Shown here piece after piece: positions 29,894-38,090 of a stretch of DNA of 64,000 nucleotides. The notes under the pieces are model-generated. The model ran no database searches. It had not been told where the DNA came from and saw only the letters and a program-made list of their open reading frames with translations. The position numbers and the translations under genes were made by a program. This stretch comes from Aquificota bacterium (lineage in GTDB: Bacteria; Aquificota; Aquificia; Aquificales; Hydrogenothermaceae), in the NCBI GenBank assembly GCA_013153635.1, contig JAADDZ010000020.1, forward strand, positions 35,379 through 99,378, written 5' to 3'. The number at the start of each line of letters is the position of its first letter. Positions within the stretch are counted from its first letter, which is position 1.

Positions 29894-31188
29894 CTCCCCT
29901 CCACTAACAACATAGTTATGTCCATAACATTTGTGCCAGTATACCCTGTCTTTATTAATTTTCCTACTTTTTTGAAAAAATTGTAAGAGTCGTTATTCTC
30001 AAGAAACATCTCCAAATCCAGTCCTCTCTCCAAAGCTTCTTTATAAGTGCTACAGTCTGCAACTGCACCTGCCGCATCTGTTACTCCATCAATTCCATCA
30101 GTACCAGCACTTAATACATGTATACCACAATTATCTTTTATCTTTAAAAGAGCAGACAAAACTAACTCTTGATTTCTACCTCCTTTACCAGAGCCTTTTA
30201 CTGTGACAGTCGTCTCTCCACCAAATAGCAGAACTACAGGAGGAAAAAAATAAGAGCTTCCCTTTTTTATATCCTTACCTATACCTACTATAACTTTTGC
30301 TACTTCTTTCGCTTCTCCTTCTATCTCACTAGATAGGATAAAAGCTTTTATCCCTTTTTTAGTTAAAAAATCTTTAGCTCCATTTAACGCTGTAAGATTA
30401 TTCCCAATAATATAATGTTTTATTCTCTTTGGAGGCTCTTTTGGAGTTTCTTCTATCTCACCTTTTAACCCCTTTTCTATGACTGTGAGTACAGTACTAG
30501 GTATTTTGTTAAGAAGACCGTATTTATCCAAAACAAGATATGCATCTTTATAAGTAGATTTATCAAAATAAAAAGGTGCAGAACCTATCGTTTCAAGGTC
30601 ATCTCCAATAACATCAGAAAGTACCAAAACTATACCTGACGCTTTGGTAGCTTTTGCAAGCCTTCCCCCTTTTATTAAAGATATATGCTTTCTTATAATG
30701 TTTACCTCATCTATAGAGACACCACTTTTAAGTAGTATATCTGTAGTTAACCTCAAATCCTGTAAAGATATAGGAGGGATAGGATACTCTATCAAAGCAG
30801 AACTTCCCCCAGACAAAAGATATACAAAAAAATCATCTTCTTTCAAAGAAGAAAGCTTTTCTAACATATGTCTACCTGCTTTGATGCTCCTTTCGTCTGG
30901 TATTGGGTGAGAAGACTCGAAAACTTCGACTTTTTTTAGCTCTTTTTTATAGTTGGAAACAATCAAACCTCCTTTGATATAATCCTTGAACAAATCCTCT
31001 ACAGCTTGAGCCATTTTTATAGAAGCCTTCCCACTTCCAAACAGGTAAAAATTTTTTAAAGGGTACTTATCTTCCTGTATAGAAAAAAAATGGTTATCGA
31101 TTTTAATATTTTTATAAATGATTTTATCAGGCAAGACTTGATTAACAGCATTTTTAAAAGCTTGTATCAGTAAATCGGTATAATCCAT
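29890..31188 (-). CDS. Glycerate 2-kinase (MOFRL/GckA family)
   Basis: 432-residue ATP-dependent D-glycerate kinase making 2-phosphoglycerate. It has the DUF4147 N-terminal domain (FGSGKASIKMAQAVED, YLLSGGSSALI, RKHISLIKGG) and the C-terminal MOFRL domain (LLFGGETTVTV, GKGGRNQE, AGTDGIDG). As the first gene of the operon with ggs and gpgS, it may set the balance between glycerate used for glucosylglycerate and carbon returned to glycolysis, or salvage glycerate when the solute is broken down. Confidence 0.88.
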   Translation of the reverse strand: MDYTDLLIQAFKNAVNQVLPDKIIYKNIKIDNHFFSIQEDKYPLKNFYLFGSGKASIKMAQAVEDLFKDYIKGGLIVSNYKKELKKVEVFESSHPIPDERSIKAGRHMLEKLSSLKEDDFFVYLLSGGSSALIEYPIPPISLQDLRLTTDILLKSGVSIDEVNIIRKHISLIKGGRLAKATKASGIVLVLSDVIGDDLETIGSAPFYFDKSTYKDAYLVLDKYGLLNKIPSTVLTVIEKGLKGEIEETPKEPPKRIKHYIIGNNLTALNGAKDFLTKKGIKAFILSSEIEGEAKEVAKVIVGIGKDIKKGSSYFFPPVVLLFGGETTVTVKGSGKGGRNQELVLSALLKIKDNCGIHVLSAGTDGIDGVTDAAGAVADCSTYKEALERGLDLEMFLENNDSYNFFKKVGKLIKTGYTGTNVMDITMLLVEGR

Positions 31189-31274
31189 AAAAATAATCTT
31201 ATGTTAAAATGGTAGAATTAGCAAAAGCTTTCTCTTAAAATATTGATTTGTATACTCACCACAAGGAGATAAAA

Positions 31275-31703
31275 ATGAAAAAAGATAAATTCAAAATTAT
31301 TGAAACAAACCACCCAGAATACCGATATATTATCGAACCTACCATGTACATATCTATAACTAGATACTTACCCCAAATAGCCGAATTTTTGAAACTAAGA
31401 GGATACAAAGGGAAAGTCATTTTTGACAATGGGTTAATCACTGGAGATACAGTAGGAAGGTTTATAGAAGCTTACTTTAATGGAAAAACATTTGATTCTT
31501 CTTCCTTTATTACGATGGTTGAAGTCCCACCAGAGATAAAAAAGATAGCAGACCAAGCTCTAGAAGAGATAAAAAAAAGTATAACAAAACCTCCAGAAAC
31601 ACAAAAGAAAAAACCTACCCGAAAAGCACCACCAAAACAAACACAAAAAACAGAAAAATCTTCAAAACCTACAAAAACAGAAAAACCTCAAGAAGAAAAA
31701 TAA
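31275..31703 (+). CDS. Unrecognised protein with Lys/Pro/Thr-rich tail
   Basis: 142 residues from the ATG behind AAGGAG; an upstream in-frame ATG at 31248 has no Shine-Dalgarno and lies across it. Residues 1-98 look globular (YRYIIEPTMYISITRYL; GYKGKVIFDNGLITGD). Residues about 99-142 are a low-complexity tail of Lys, Pro, Thr and Gln, highly basic, as in some nucleic-acid-binding proteins. I do not recognise a family. Confidence 0.7.
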   Translation: MKKDKFKIIETNHPEYRYIIEPTMYISITRYLPQIAEFLKLRGYKGKVIFDNGLITGDTVGRFIEAYFNGKTFDSSSFITMVEVPPEIKKIADQALEEIKKSITKPPETQKKKPTRKAPPKQTQKTEKSSKPTKTEKPQEEK

Positions 31704-31747
31704 CCTAAACCTTCCCTTCGTTATGACAAATCTTATATATACATAAG

Positions 31748-31786
31748 GTATACCTACTGTACAATCTGTATACTCAAGACTGTACA
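31748..31786. repeat. Phased GTATAC/TGTACA palindromes before the DUF255 gene
   Basis: GTATAC, TGTACA, GTATAC and TGTACA occur at 31748, 31758, 31768 and 31781. The first three are exactly 10 bases apart, one helical turn, and the last ends 16 bases before the ATG. The layout suggests an operator. Confidence 0.4.
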
Positions 31787-31801
31787 TAAAAGGAATACAA
31801 A

Positions 31802-33877
31802 ATGGAAAACCAAAAACCAAATAGACTTATACATGAAAAAAGCCCCTATCTACATCAACATGCGTACAACCCTGTAAACTGGTATCCATGGTCACAGGAA
31901 GCATTCCAAAAAGCAAAAAAAGAAAATAAGCCAATCTTCCTATCTATAGGATATTCTACGTGTCATTGGTGTCATGTTATGGAAAAAGAAAGCTTTGAAG
32001 ATGAAGAGATAGCGAAAATACTAAATGAACATTACATACCTATAAAAGTAGATAGAGAAGAAAGACCAGACATAGATAGTATATATATGAAAGTCTGTAT
32101 GCTTGTAACAGGACAGGGAGGCTGGCCTTTGACTATAATAATGACTCCTGACAAAAAACCTTTCTTTGCCGGAACTTATTTTCCTAAAGACAGTAGATAT
32201 GGAAGGGTTGGTCTAAAAGATATTCTTTTACATCTAGCTGACCTGTGGGAAAAAGAAAGAGATACCTTATCCCAAAAAGCCCAAGCAATAATAAACTATA
32301 TAAAAGAAGACATAGAAGAAAAAGAAGAAAAAAACATAGACCCAGAAAAATTAGTCCATAGAGCCTTTTTAGAATTAAAAAGCCGATTTGATAGGTATCA
32401 TGGAGGTTTCGGAGATAGACCAAAATTCCCTTCACCTCACAACTTAATGTTTTTACTTAGGTACTGGAAAAGGTACAAAAATAGCGAAGCTCTAGAGATG
32501 GTAAAAACAACTTTACAAAAAATGAGACAAGGAGGAATATATGACCACATAGGTTTTGGTTTTCACAGATACTCTACTGACGAAAAATGGAAACTTCCTC
32601 ATTTTGAAAAAATGCTCTACGACCAAGCTATGCTTATGATTGTATATACAGAAACATACCAAGAGACAAAAGAAACATTTTATATAGAAGTTGCAAAAGA
32701 GATAGCTAATTACATAAAAAGAGATATGACCTCCAAAGAAGGAGCTTTTTATTCAGGAGAAGACGCAGACAGCGAGGGAGAAGAAGGAAAATTTTATGTG
32801 TGGAGTTATGATGAACTAAAACAGATTTTAAAAGAAGATTTTGAACTTTTCAAAAAAATTTATCCAATATTCCCAGAAGGAAACTTCAAAGAAGAAGCCA
32901 CAGGAGAAATATCAGGTAAGAACATAATCTACCTAAAAGACAGTATAGAAAACATAGCAAAGAAACTAGGTATCCCAGAAACAAAGCTCAAAGAAAAAAT
33001 AGAAAAAATGAGAAAAAGATTGTTCAAAGAAAGGAAAAAAAGGATACACCCTCTAAAAGATACAAAAATCCTAACAGACTGGAACGGACTAATGATAGTA
33101 GCCTTTTCCAAATTAGCCCAAGTTACTGGAAACGAGGAGTATCTACAAATCGCTCAAAATTCTGCAGATTTTATACTTACCAATATGAAAAAAGAAGACG
33201 GCTCACTATACCACAGATATAAAGACAATGAGCTAAAATACGAAGCTACTTTAGATGATTATGCGTTTTTCATGTGGGGACTTTTTGAACTATATGAAAC
33301 ATCTTTCCAAGAAAGATACCTTTTTGAATTTAAAGGTTTTCTAAACAAACTATTTGAACATTTTTGGGACAAAGAAAATGGTGGTTTTTACATGAGTGCA
33401 GACTATATAAAAGATATAATCGTCAGACCTCAAGAACTGTACGATGGAGCTATCCCATCAGGAAACTCTGTATCCTTATACAACATCGTTAGATTCAGTA
33501 GATTACTTTCCCTTCCAGACTTGGAACAAAAAGCAAAACAAATAGTCAAAGCTTTCTCTAAAGAACTCTCTATAGTTCCTTCTGCATATTCAATGTTTAT
33601 GATAGGTCTAGACCTACTAACAAAAGGCACAAAAGAAATTATCATAGTTGCAGAAAAAGAAGAAAGCAAACCTTTCATACACAAGCTATATCTAGATTTT
33701 TATCCCTTTAACCTCACCGCCTTAAAAACTTCCAATTCAAAACTAGGGTGTATCAGTGGATTTTTAAACTCTCTAACAAAAACAGAAGGAAAACCTACAG
33801 TGTACATCTGCGAGAACTTCAGTTGTAAAGCACCTATTCACTCTCCACAGGAACTAGAAACTATTTTGAAGGCATAA
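31802..33877 (+). CDS. Thioredoxin-domain protein, YyaL/SPATA20 family (DUF255)
   Basis: 691 residues. An N-terminal thioredoxin-like domain opens [19 protein letters not shown] with the redox pair in STCHWCHVM. The rest is an (alpha/alpha)6 barrel of the AGE-epimerase type ([38 protein letters not shown]). The family is widespread, yet its biochemical role is not settled. Weak RBS (AAAAGGAA). Confidence 0.85.
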   Translation: MENQKPNRLIHEKSPYLHQHAYNPVNWYPWSQEAFQKAKKENKPIFLSIGYSTCHWCHVMEKESFEDEEIAKILNEHYIPIKVDREERPDIDSIYMKVCMLVTGQGGWPLTIIMTPDKKPFFAGTYFPKDSRYGRVGLKDILLHLADLWEKERDTLSQKAQAIINYIKEDIEEKEEKNIDPEKLVHRAFLELKSRFDRYHGGFGDRPKFPSPHNLMFLLRYWKRYKNSEALEMVKTTLQKMRQGGIYDHIGFGFHRYSTDEKWKLPHFEKMLYDQAMLMIVYTETYQETKETFYIEVAKEIANYIKRDMTSKEGAFYSGEDADSEGEEGKFYVWSYDELKQILKEDFELFKKIYPIFPEGNFKEEATGEISGKNIIYLKDSIENIAKKLGIPETKLKEKIEKMRKRLFKERKKRIHPLKDTKILTDWNGLMIVAFSKLAQVTGNEEYLQIAQNSADFILTNMKKEDGSLYHRYKDNELKYEATLDDYAFFMWGLFELYETSFQERYLFEFKGFLNKLFEHFWDKENGGFYMSADYIKDIIVRPQELYDGAIPSGNSVSLYNIVRFSRLLSLPDLEQKAKQIVKAFSKELSIVPSAYSMFMIGLDLLTKGTKEIIIVAEKEESKPFIHKLYLDFYPFNLTALKTSNSKLGCISGFLNSLTKTEGKPTVYICENFSCKAPIHSPQELETILKA

Positions 33878-33938
33878 AGTAGATAAGAGGTAAAGCAAAT
33901 AGAACCATTATTGTTAGAATGATGATGATGTCATACAT
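33861..33938 (-). CDS. 25-residue single-span membrane peptide
   Basis: Begins [14 protein letters not shown] and ends FMPSK: one hydrophobic helix with a charged end. The ribosome-binding site is near-perfect (AAAGGAGGTGATTAAAATG), stronger than that of most genes around it, and a sigma-54-type promoter lies 38 bases upstream. Its 3' end overlaps the last 17 bases of the DUF255 gene. Peptides like this are often accessory subunits of oxidases or transporters (compare CydX, KdpF), but I cannot assign a partner. Confidence 0.6.
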   Translation of the reverse strand: MYDIIIILTIMVLFALPLIYFMPSK

Positions 33939-33975
33939 TTTAATCACCTCCTTTTTTATCTTCATATTTTTATAA

Positions 33976-33992
33976 TGCAAAAACTATGCCAA
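33976..33992 (-). promoter_or_regulatory. Sigma-54 (-24/-12) promoter of the small membrane peptide
   Basis: On the minus strand TTGGCATAGTTTTTGCA, against YTGGCACG-N4-TTGCW: the GG and GC dinucleotides are present with correct spacing. Two copies of GAATATTTGCA (34022-34032 and 34038-34048) upstream could be activator sites. Confidence 0.6.
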
Positions 33993-34092
33993 TATCTAAA
34001 TATAGAAATATTAGTATTTTCGAATATTTGCATTTTTGAATATTTGCAAAAATTCCAAAATTTTTTGAAAATTTCCAAAACCTGCACTAGGT

Positions 34093-34761
34093 CTATCTAG
34101 ATACTATCTCTAGTATAAGTTGAGGGTTATCTAAGAAAGGAGCATGATGAGAATCTACCACCTGTAGAGTAGAATTCTCCAAGAATTGGTTCGCATAGAT
34201 AGAACCATTTATAGAAACGATTTTGTCCTGTTTTCCATGTATAAAAGTCGTTCTAGCCTTTATATCTTTTATTTTTTCTTTTAAATCTAGATTTATATAC
34301 TCTTTTAAGACTTCTATAGAACCTTCTTTAGACGGTAATGGTATGTTATCAAATCTATCTCCTACAGCTGTTTCTCTAAAAGAAAACACAGTTTTCTCAA
34401 AATCTATCTTCAACCCTAACAAAAAAGCTTTCACAAGGATAGGATTGTGACCTAGTGATTTGTCCAAAAACTTTGGTGTAAATCCTACAAGTACCAAATC
34501 ATTTATCCTTTGCTGGTCTATCTCTAACACTGATAAAACAGCAATAGATGCTCCCAAAGACCAACCTATCACATTTACTTTCTTGTTAGAACTCTCTATC
34601 AAACTAGAAACTTCATAAGAAAAAGTTCTTAATATATCAGATTTATATAAATTTTTATTACTGTTATGATAAGGTAAATCTAAAAAAACAGAATCTTCTA
34701 GACAAAAAAAATCCTTCCAAACTTCCTTAGAAAAACCCCAACCATGAATGAAAATATTCAA
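34093..34761 (-). CDS. bioH: BioH-like alpha/beta hydrolase
   Basis: 222-residue alpha/beta hydrolase. Oxyanion start FIHGWGFSKEVW, nucleophile elbow GWSLGAS (Ser), late Asp in HGKQDKIV and catalytic His in HHAPFLDNP; HAPF after the last strand is the hallmark of BioH, the pimeloyl-ACP methyl ester esterase. It follows bioW by 12 bases. Having both is unusual: BioH normally ends the BioC route, whereas BioW activates free pimelate. It may instead release pimelate for BioW (inference). Confidence 0.72.
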   Translation of the reverse strand: MNIFIHGWGFSKEVWKDFFCLEDSVFLDLPYHNSNKNLYKSDILRTFSYEVSSLIESSNKKVNVIGWSLGASIAVLSVLEIDQQRINDLVLVGFTPKFLDKSLGHNPILVKAFLLGLKIDFEKTVFSFRETAVGDRFDNIPLPSKEGSIEVLKEYINLDLKEKIKDIKARTTFIHGKQDKIVSINGSIYANQFLENSTLQVVDSHHAPFLDNPQLILEIVSR

Positions 34762-34773
34762 AACCTAACCTCT

Positions 34774-35514
34774 TCAAAGCTGTACATTCTTAATCAAGAT
34801 AGGCTTCGATTGAAGGTAATCATACAGCTTATCTAAATCTAACCCATCTTCCACAAAATAGATTCTCCCCCCAAAAGAATTACCAAAATTTTTCAACGGG
34901 GTGAGCCTAAAATAAGTCCCATCAACAGACACATATCCAGTAATATAGTCTGCCTCATCAGATATACAGTATTCAGCTAAAAACCCTTTATAAGATAGAT
35001 TTTTTGTAGATACTGCCAAAGCATCTAAAGTCCTATCTGTAAAACCTTTTCCCTTAAGAACTGATAACGCTTTATCTCTATTTACAAAATCCACCATAGA
35101 TGTTCTTATCCCCCTTTGTCTATCCTTTTCTATTCTTTCTCCTTTTAGATTTACTATCATAGCCCCTCTCATATTCTTTTTATCTCCTGCCCCACTATGA
35201 ACTTGTCCTATCAGACTTTCCAATACTTCCTTTGGGATTTTTAGATACCTAAAAAGTAAATCAATGGCAAACTCGTTAGCCTCTATAAAAGTAGGAAATT
35301 TAAGGTCTTTTATTTTTAAAGATTTTTTTATCATTTTTATAGGTTGTTTAATCTTTTCTACCTTTATATTTAACAAATCAAACTCTTTTCTACTTCCTCT
35401 TTTATAAAACTCAAAAATCACATCTTCAATATGAGATTTTTCAACTATCCTCTCATGACCAGAGGTATGCTCCTGACCTAAAGACGCACGCATTTTTACA
35501 CTAAAATAATCCAT
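34774..35514 (-). CDS. bioW: 6-carboxyhexanoate-CoA ligase (pimeloyl-CoA synthetase)
   Basis: Activates pimelate with ATP and CoA to pimeloyl-CoA, which BioF condenses with alanine at the start of biotin ring assembly. At 246 residues it has the BioW length. Conserved features are YFSVKMRAS near the start, SGHERIVEK, QVHSGAGDKKNMRGAM and the RGIRTSMVDF motif. Aquifex aeolicus BioW is a structurally studied homolog. bioF is 11 kb away. Confidence 0.9.
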   Translation of the reverse strand: MDYFSVKMRASLGQEHTSGHERIVEKSHIEDVIFEFYKRGSRKEFDLLNIKVEKIKQPIKMIKKSLKIKDLKFPTFIEANEFAIDLLFRYLKIPKEVLESLIGQVHSGAGDKKNMRGAMIVNLKGERIEKDRQRGIRTSMVDFVNRDKALSVLKGKGFTDRTLDALAVSTKNLSYKGFLAEYCISDEADYITGYVSVDGTYFRLTPLKNFGNSFGGRIYFVEDGLDLDKLYDYLQSKPILIKNVQL

Positions 35515-35553
35515 AAAAATATAATATAGAAAGATTTAGTTAAGGTGAACTAG

Positions 35554-35737
35554 TTAATTATTATTTTTATAAAGCAAAACAGATACCCAAAGCTCGAAGA
35601 TATAGAGCTTTTGATTGTGGATAGCAAATCTTATTGAAGACTACATAGAGATATACGAAAACTTAGAAAAAGGAAAATACACAGAAATTTATATAAAAAC
35701 TTTGGAGAGAAAATTTAAAGTATTCGAAAAAAACTAA
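35554..35737 (+). pseudogene. Frameshifted coding remnant
   Basis: In the 383-base gap between bioW and the hydrolase gene, two adjacent open stretches read like one broken gene: one frame ends KLEDIELLIVDSKSY at 35637, and a second carries on from about 35618 as NLIEDYIEIYENLEKGKY and ends FKVFEKN at 35737. There is no convincing start. I see nothing else in the gap apart from the TAGTTAA repeats at its left end. Confidence 0.3.
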
Positions 35738-35897
35738 AAGTAAAGGAAATATTAGGACATCACAGAAATCAAAAATAATAAAAACTGCAAATTCATAAAA
35801 ATTAGAAGTTCTTTTTAAAAATTTTATACATTGTATTGAAGCCTTTTACTTTAGGATTTATACTAAATTTGAACAACCTAACAAAGGAGGGGAAATC

Positions 35898-36593
35898 ATG
35901 GGAAAAGATATAACCTTTGAAAAAAATGGAATTAAAGTTAGTGGCTATATCGCAGAACCCACCACAAAAGCTCCAGCTGTCATAATAATCCACGAATGGT
36001 GGGGTCTAGATTCACCCTTATCTAACATAAAAGAACTAACAGATAAACTAGCCCAAGAAGGATTCGTAGCATTTGCACCAGATTTTTACAATGGGAAAAA
36101 TGCAGATAACCCTGACGACGCAGGCAAACTTATGATGGATATGTTCGAAAATAGAATGGAAGAAGTTACCGCTATATTCAAAGCATCAGTAGACTATCTA
36201 AAAGAATGTGATAAGACCTCTCCAAAAAAAGTAGGAGTTACTGGTTTTTGCTGTGGAGGAACATTATCTATGTACTTTGCAGATAAAGCAAACGACATAA
36301 TAGATGCTAGCGTACCTTTTTATGGATTGCCCCAGCTAGCTCCTATCGACGCTTCTAACATCAAAGTACCTATATTCTTCATACTTGCCGAAAAAGATGA
36401 ATTCGTAAAAAATGACGATGTTATAGATATGGCAAAGTCAGTATGGAAAAACAGTGTAGATGTCCAGCTAAAGGTGTATTCTGAAGTGACCCATGCTTTC
36501 TTAAACACAAAAAGACCTGATGTCTATAACGAAGAACAGGCACAAGACGCATGGGATTTAGCGGTTAAATTTTTTAAAAGATATTTATCATAA
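35898..36593 (+). CDS. Dienelactone hydrolase family protein
   Basis: 231-residue cytoplasmic alpha/beta hydrolase. It has the Cys-nucleophile elbow GFCCGGTLS, Asp in AEKDEFV and His in THAFLNTKRPD, the Cys-Asp-His triad of dienelactone hydrolases. The opening VIIIHEWWGLD is typical. In chemolithotrophs without aromatic pathways these enzymes usually act on unknown esters. Very strong Shine-Dalgarno (AAAGGAGGGG). Confidence 0.88.
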   Translation: MGKDITFEKNGIKVSGYIAEPTTKAPAVIIIHEWWGLDSPLSNIKELTDKLAQEGFVAFAPDFYNGKNADNPDDAGKLMMDMFENRMEEVTAIFKASVDYLKECDKTSPKKVGVTGFCCGGTLSMYFADKANDIIDASVPFYGLPQLAPIDASNIKVPIFFILAEKDEFVKNDDVIDMAKSVWKNSVDVQLKVYSEVTHAFLNTKRPDVYNEEQAQDAWDLAVKFFKRYLS

Positions 36594-36602
36594 AAGAGTT
36601 AT

Positions 36603-36632
36603 AAAAAAAGGGGGGTTACTATCCCCCTTTAC
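36603..36632. terminator. Bidirectional terminator
   Basis: GGGGG/CCCCC stem extended by A/T pairs (AAAGGGGG...TCCCCCTTT) between two convergent genes. The minus-strand transcript continues into seven T, the plus-strand one into TTTACTTATT. Confidence 0.75.
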
Positions 36633-36635
36633 TTA

Positions 36636-37289
36636 TTAGTCTATACCTTTCATCTGTAAATATTCTTTTATTTCATGAAGTAGCTGGGCAGGAGACTTTA
36701 TAGGATAAGTTAATCCTTCTACAACTTCCGCTCCATCAATCCCTTTTATATTTACTCCTGCCAACCTATCCTTTAGCTCTGCTGGAGATTGGATTGGATA
36801 CTTAGTTCCTTTAATTCTTTTTAGTACAGCATAAGCCCATGGAACATCGCAAACTTGAGCTATCTGCGCTCCAGAAGTAGCACAAAACTCTAGCAACACT
36901 TGAGCCTCTTGTCCTTCTTTTACCAATTTGTATGCTAATTTCGCTATTCCCCCTGCTGTATGCACTCTAAGATGCTGTTTTTCTTCTTTTGTAAGCTCCT
37001 CAAAATGCTCTATTTTGTAGAGTGCCAATTGAGGGTCTGCTCTCAAAATATTTCTTACTGTACTCTTTGCGATACCTACAAATTTTGCTATCTCCTCTTC
37101 TGTTTTTAGATACTCCTCCCTTAAAACAATAACAAAAGAAGCTCTCGCCAAAGAAGGAAGCCAAGTCAAAGCTCTATACTCTGCCAGCCTACTTAAACCA
37201 CCAAGCAGGTCTATAGCTTTGAAGAACACTCTACCAACCAAATGCTCTAGGTCAGTTTCGTTTACACTCTTTGAAATAACTACTACCAT
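36636..37289 (-). CDS. Helix-turn-helix protein of the 'near-KaiC' regulator type
   Basis: 217 residues. An N-terminal conserved block (VVVISKSVNETDLEHL) is followed by a helix-turn-helix at about residues 62-85 (KTEEEIAKFVGIAKSTVRNIL) and then two related C-terminal segments (YPIQSPAEL... and YPIKSPAQL...). I take it to belong to the small predicted-regulator family found beside KaiC-like ATPases in archaea and Aquificales; the matching ATPase is 1.4 kb away on the same strand, separated by inserted genes. No direct evidence on target. Confidence 0.65.
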   Translation of the reverse strand: MVVVISKSVNETDLEHLVGRVFFKAIDLLGGLSRLAEYRALTWLPSLARASFVIVLREEYLKTEEEIAKFVGIAKSTVRNILRADPQLALYKIEHFEELTKEEKQHLRVHTAGGIAKLAYKLVKEGQEAQVLLEFCATSGAQIAQVCDVPWAYAVLKRIKGTKYPIQSPAELKDRLAGVNIKGIDGAEVVEGLTYPIKSPAQLLHEIKEYLQMKGID

Positions 37290-37300
37290 CTTTACACCTT

Positions 37301-37389
37301 AAAGCCAAAGCGTTAATGCTTTGGGCTGGGTTATTTGTATTCCGCCTTCCAGTGCAGGCAGTCCCCAGCAGGCGGTATTATGCCTGCAT
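37301..37389 (-). ncRNA. Candidate structured leader RNA
   Basis: Lies between a good minus-strand promoter and the HTH gene. On the minus strand: CCGCC...GGCGG (37371-37375 with 37342-37346); GCTGGG inside that loop pairs with CCCAGC downstream (37364-37369 with 37325-37330), giving a pseudoknot; a terminal CCAAAGC-ATTAAC-GCTTTGG hairpin (37305-37324); and GCAGGC (37382-37387) that can pair with either of two GCCTGC copies. It is G+C-rich compared with all around it. It could be a riboswitch-like leader or the end of a decayed mobile element. Confidence 0.4.
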
Positions 37390-37395
37390 ACTTTT

Positions 37396-37424
37396 ATTAT
37401 AATAATCGTTTTTCTATTTGGCAG
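37396..37424 (-). promoter_or_regulatory. Promoter of the HTH gene leader
   Basis: On the minus strand: CTGCCA, 17 bases, TATAAT. Transcription would begin near 37389, making a leader of about 100 bases. Confidence 0.55.
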
Positions 37425-37463
37425 TACTTATGCTGAAAAACTATCCGTTTAGATTTCAAAAAC

Positions 37464-37491
37464 TTGACGTAGATATACAAAAAGATATATT
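37464..37491 (+). promoter_or_regulatory. Promoter of the RHH/RelE operon
   Basis: TTGACG, 16 bases, TATATT, ending 33 bases before the RHH gene start. Confidence 0.55.
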
Positions 37492-37524
37492 TAAAGATAT
37501 AAAACAATAAATAGGTAGGTAAGA

Positions 37525-37758
37525 ATGTCTACAGTAAAAAAACTTATAAGTATGGACGAAGGTCTGGCAAAGGAACTGGAAAACCTATCAAGGATTTTAG
37601 GCACTTCCCAGAGTGATATAGTTGAAAAAGCCCTTGACTTTTATATGGATTACATTGACGGGATATTGGCAGAAAAGGTAATCAAGGGGATAAAAGAAGG
37701 GAAGATAAAGGTAAAAGACGCTGACCAAGTGTTTAAAAAACTGGGAATAGATGTATAA
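37525..37758 (+). CDS. Ribbon-helix-helix antitoxin-like protein
   Basis: 77 residues. The N-terminal half is a ribbon-helix-helix DNA-binding domain (LISMDEGLAKELENLSRILG, TSQSDIVEKALDF). The acidic C-terminal part (IKVKDADQVFKKLGIDV) would wrap the toxin. It overlaps the RelE-like gene by eight bases. As in other such pairs it should repress its own promoter. Confidence 0.82.
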   Translation: MSTVKKLISMDEGLAKELENLSRILGTSQSDIVEKALDFYMDYIDGILAEKVIKGIKEGKIKVKDADQVFKKLGIDV

Positions 37759-38038
37759 ACTGCTTTTTTCCGAAATTGCAGAAAAGGATTTGGAAAAGTT
37801 TTCCACCGACGAAAGGATTTTTATAGCCCAGAAGCTAAAGTATCTGGCACAAAATTTTGACCTGCTGAAAAAAACAAAGAAGGTCAAAAAACTCCAAGGC
37901 TACGAGAGATACTACAGGTATGTTATATCCAGAAAAATCAGGGCAATACTTGAGGTTGAAGGGGACAAACTGGTAATTCTCATATTAAGGGTTGGAAAAA
38001 GGAAAGATATATATAAGGACTTGGAGTTTTTAGAGTAA
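37751..38038 (+). CDS. RelE/ParE-superfamily toxin
   Basis: 95 residues, basic, with the RelE fold order: YKLLFSEIAEKDLEKF, KLQGYERYYRYVISRKIRAIL, LVILILRVGKRKDIYKDL. The middle YRYVISRKIRAI and late RVGKRKDIY segments are the usual mRNA-interferase or gyrase-inhibitor signature. Partner of the overlapping upstream antitoxin. Confidence 0.85.
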   Translation: MYKLLFSEIAEKDLEKFSTDERIFIAQKLKYLAQNFDLLKKTKKVKKLQGYERYYRYVISRKIRAILEVEGDKLVILILRVGKRKDIYKDLEFLE

Positions 38039-38090
38039 AGGCTGGTTGTTATATTTAATTAATATAATACTTAAGACACGAGGGAAAACA

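Noticed and set aside
32184..32435. Leucine-rich ORF opposite the DUF255 gene
   Set aside because: A reverse-strand shadow of a Lys/Glu-rich coding stretch; no start signals.
37430..37510. 26-codon ORF before the RHH gene
   Set aside because: No ribosome-binding site, and the operon promoter lies inside it.
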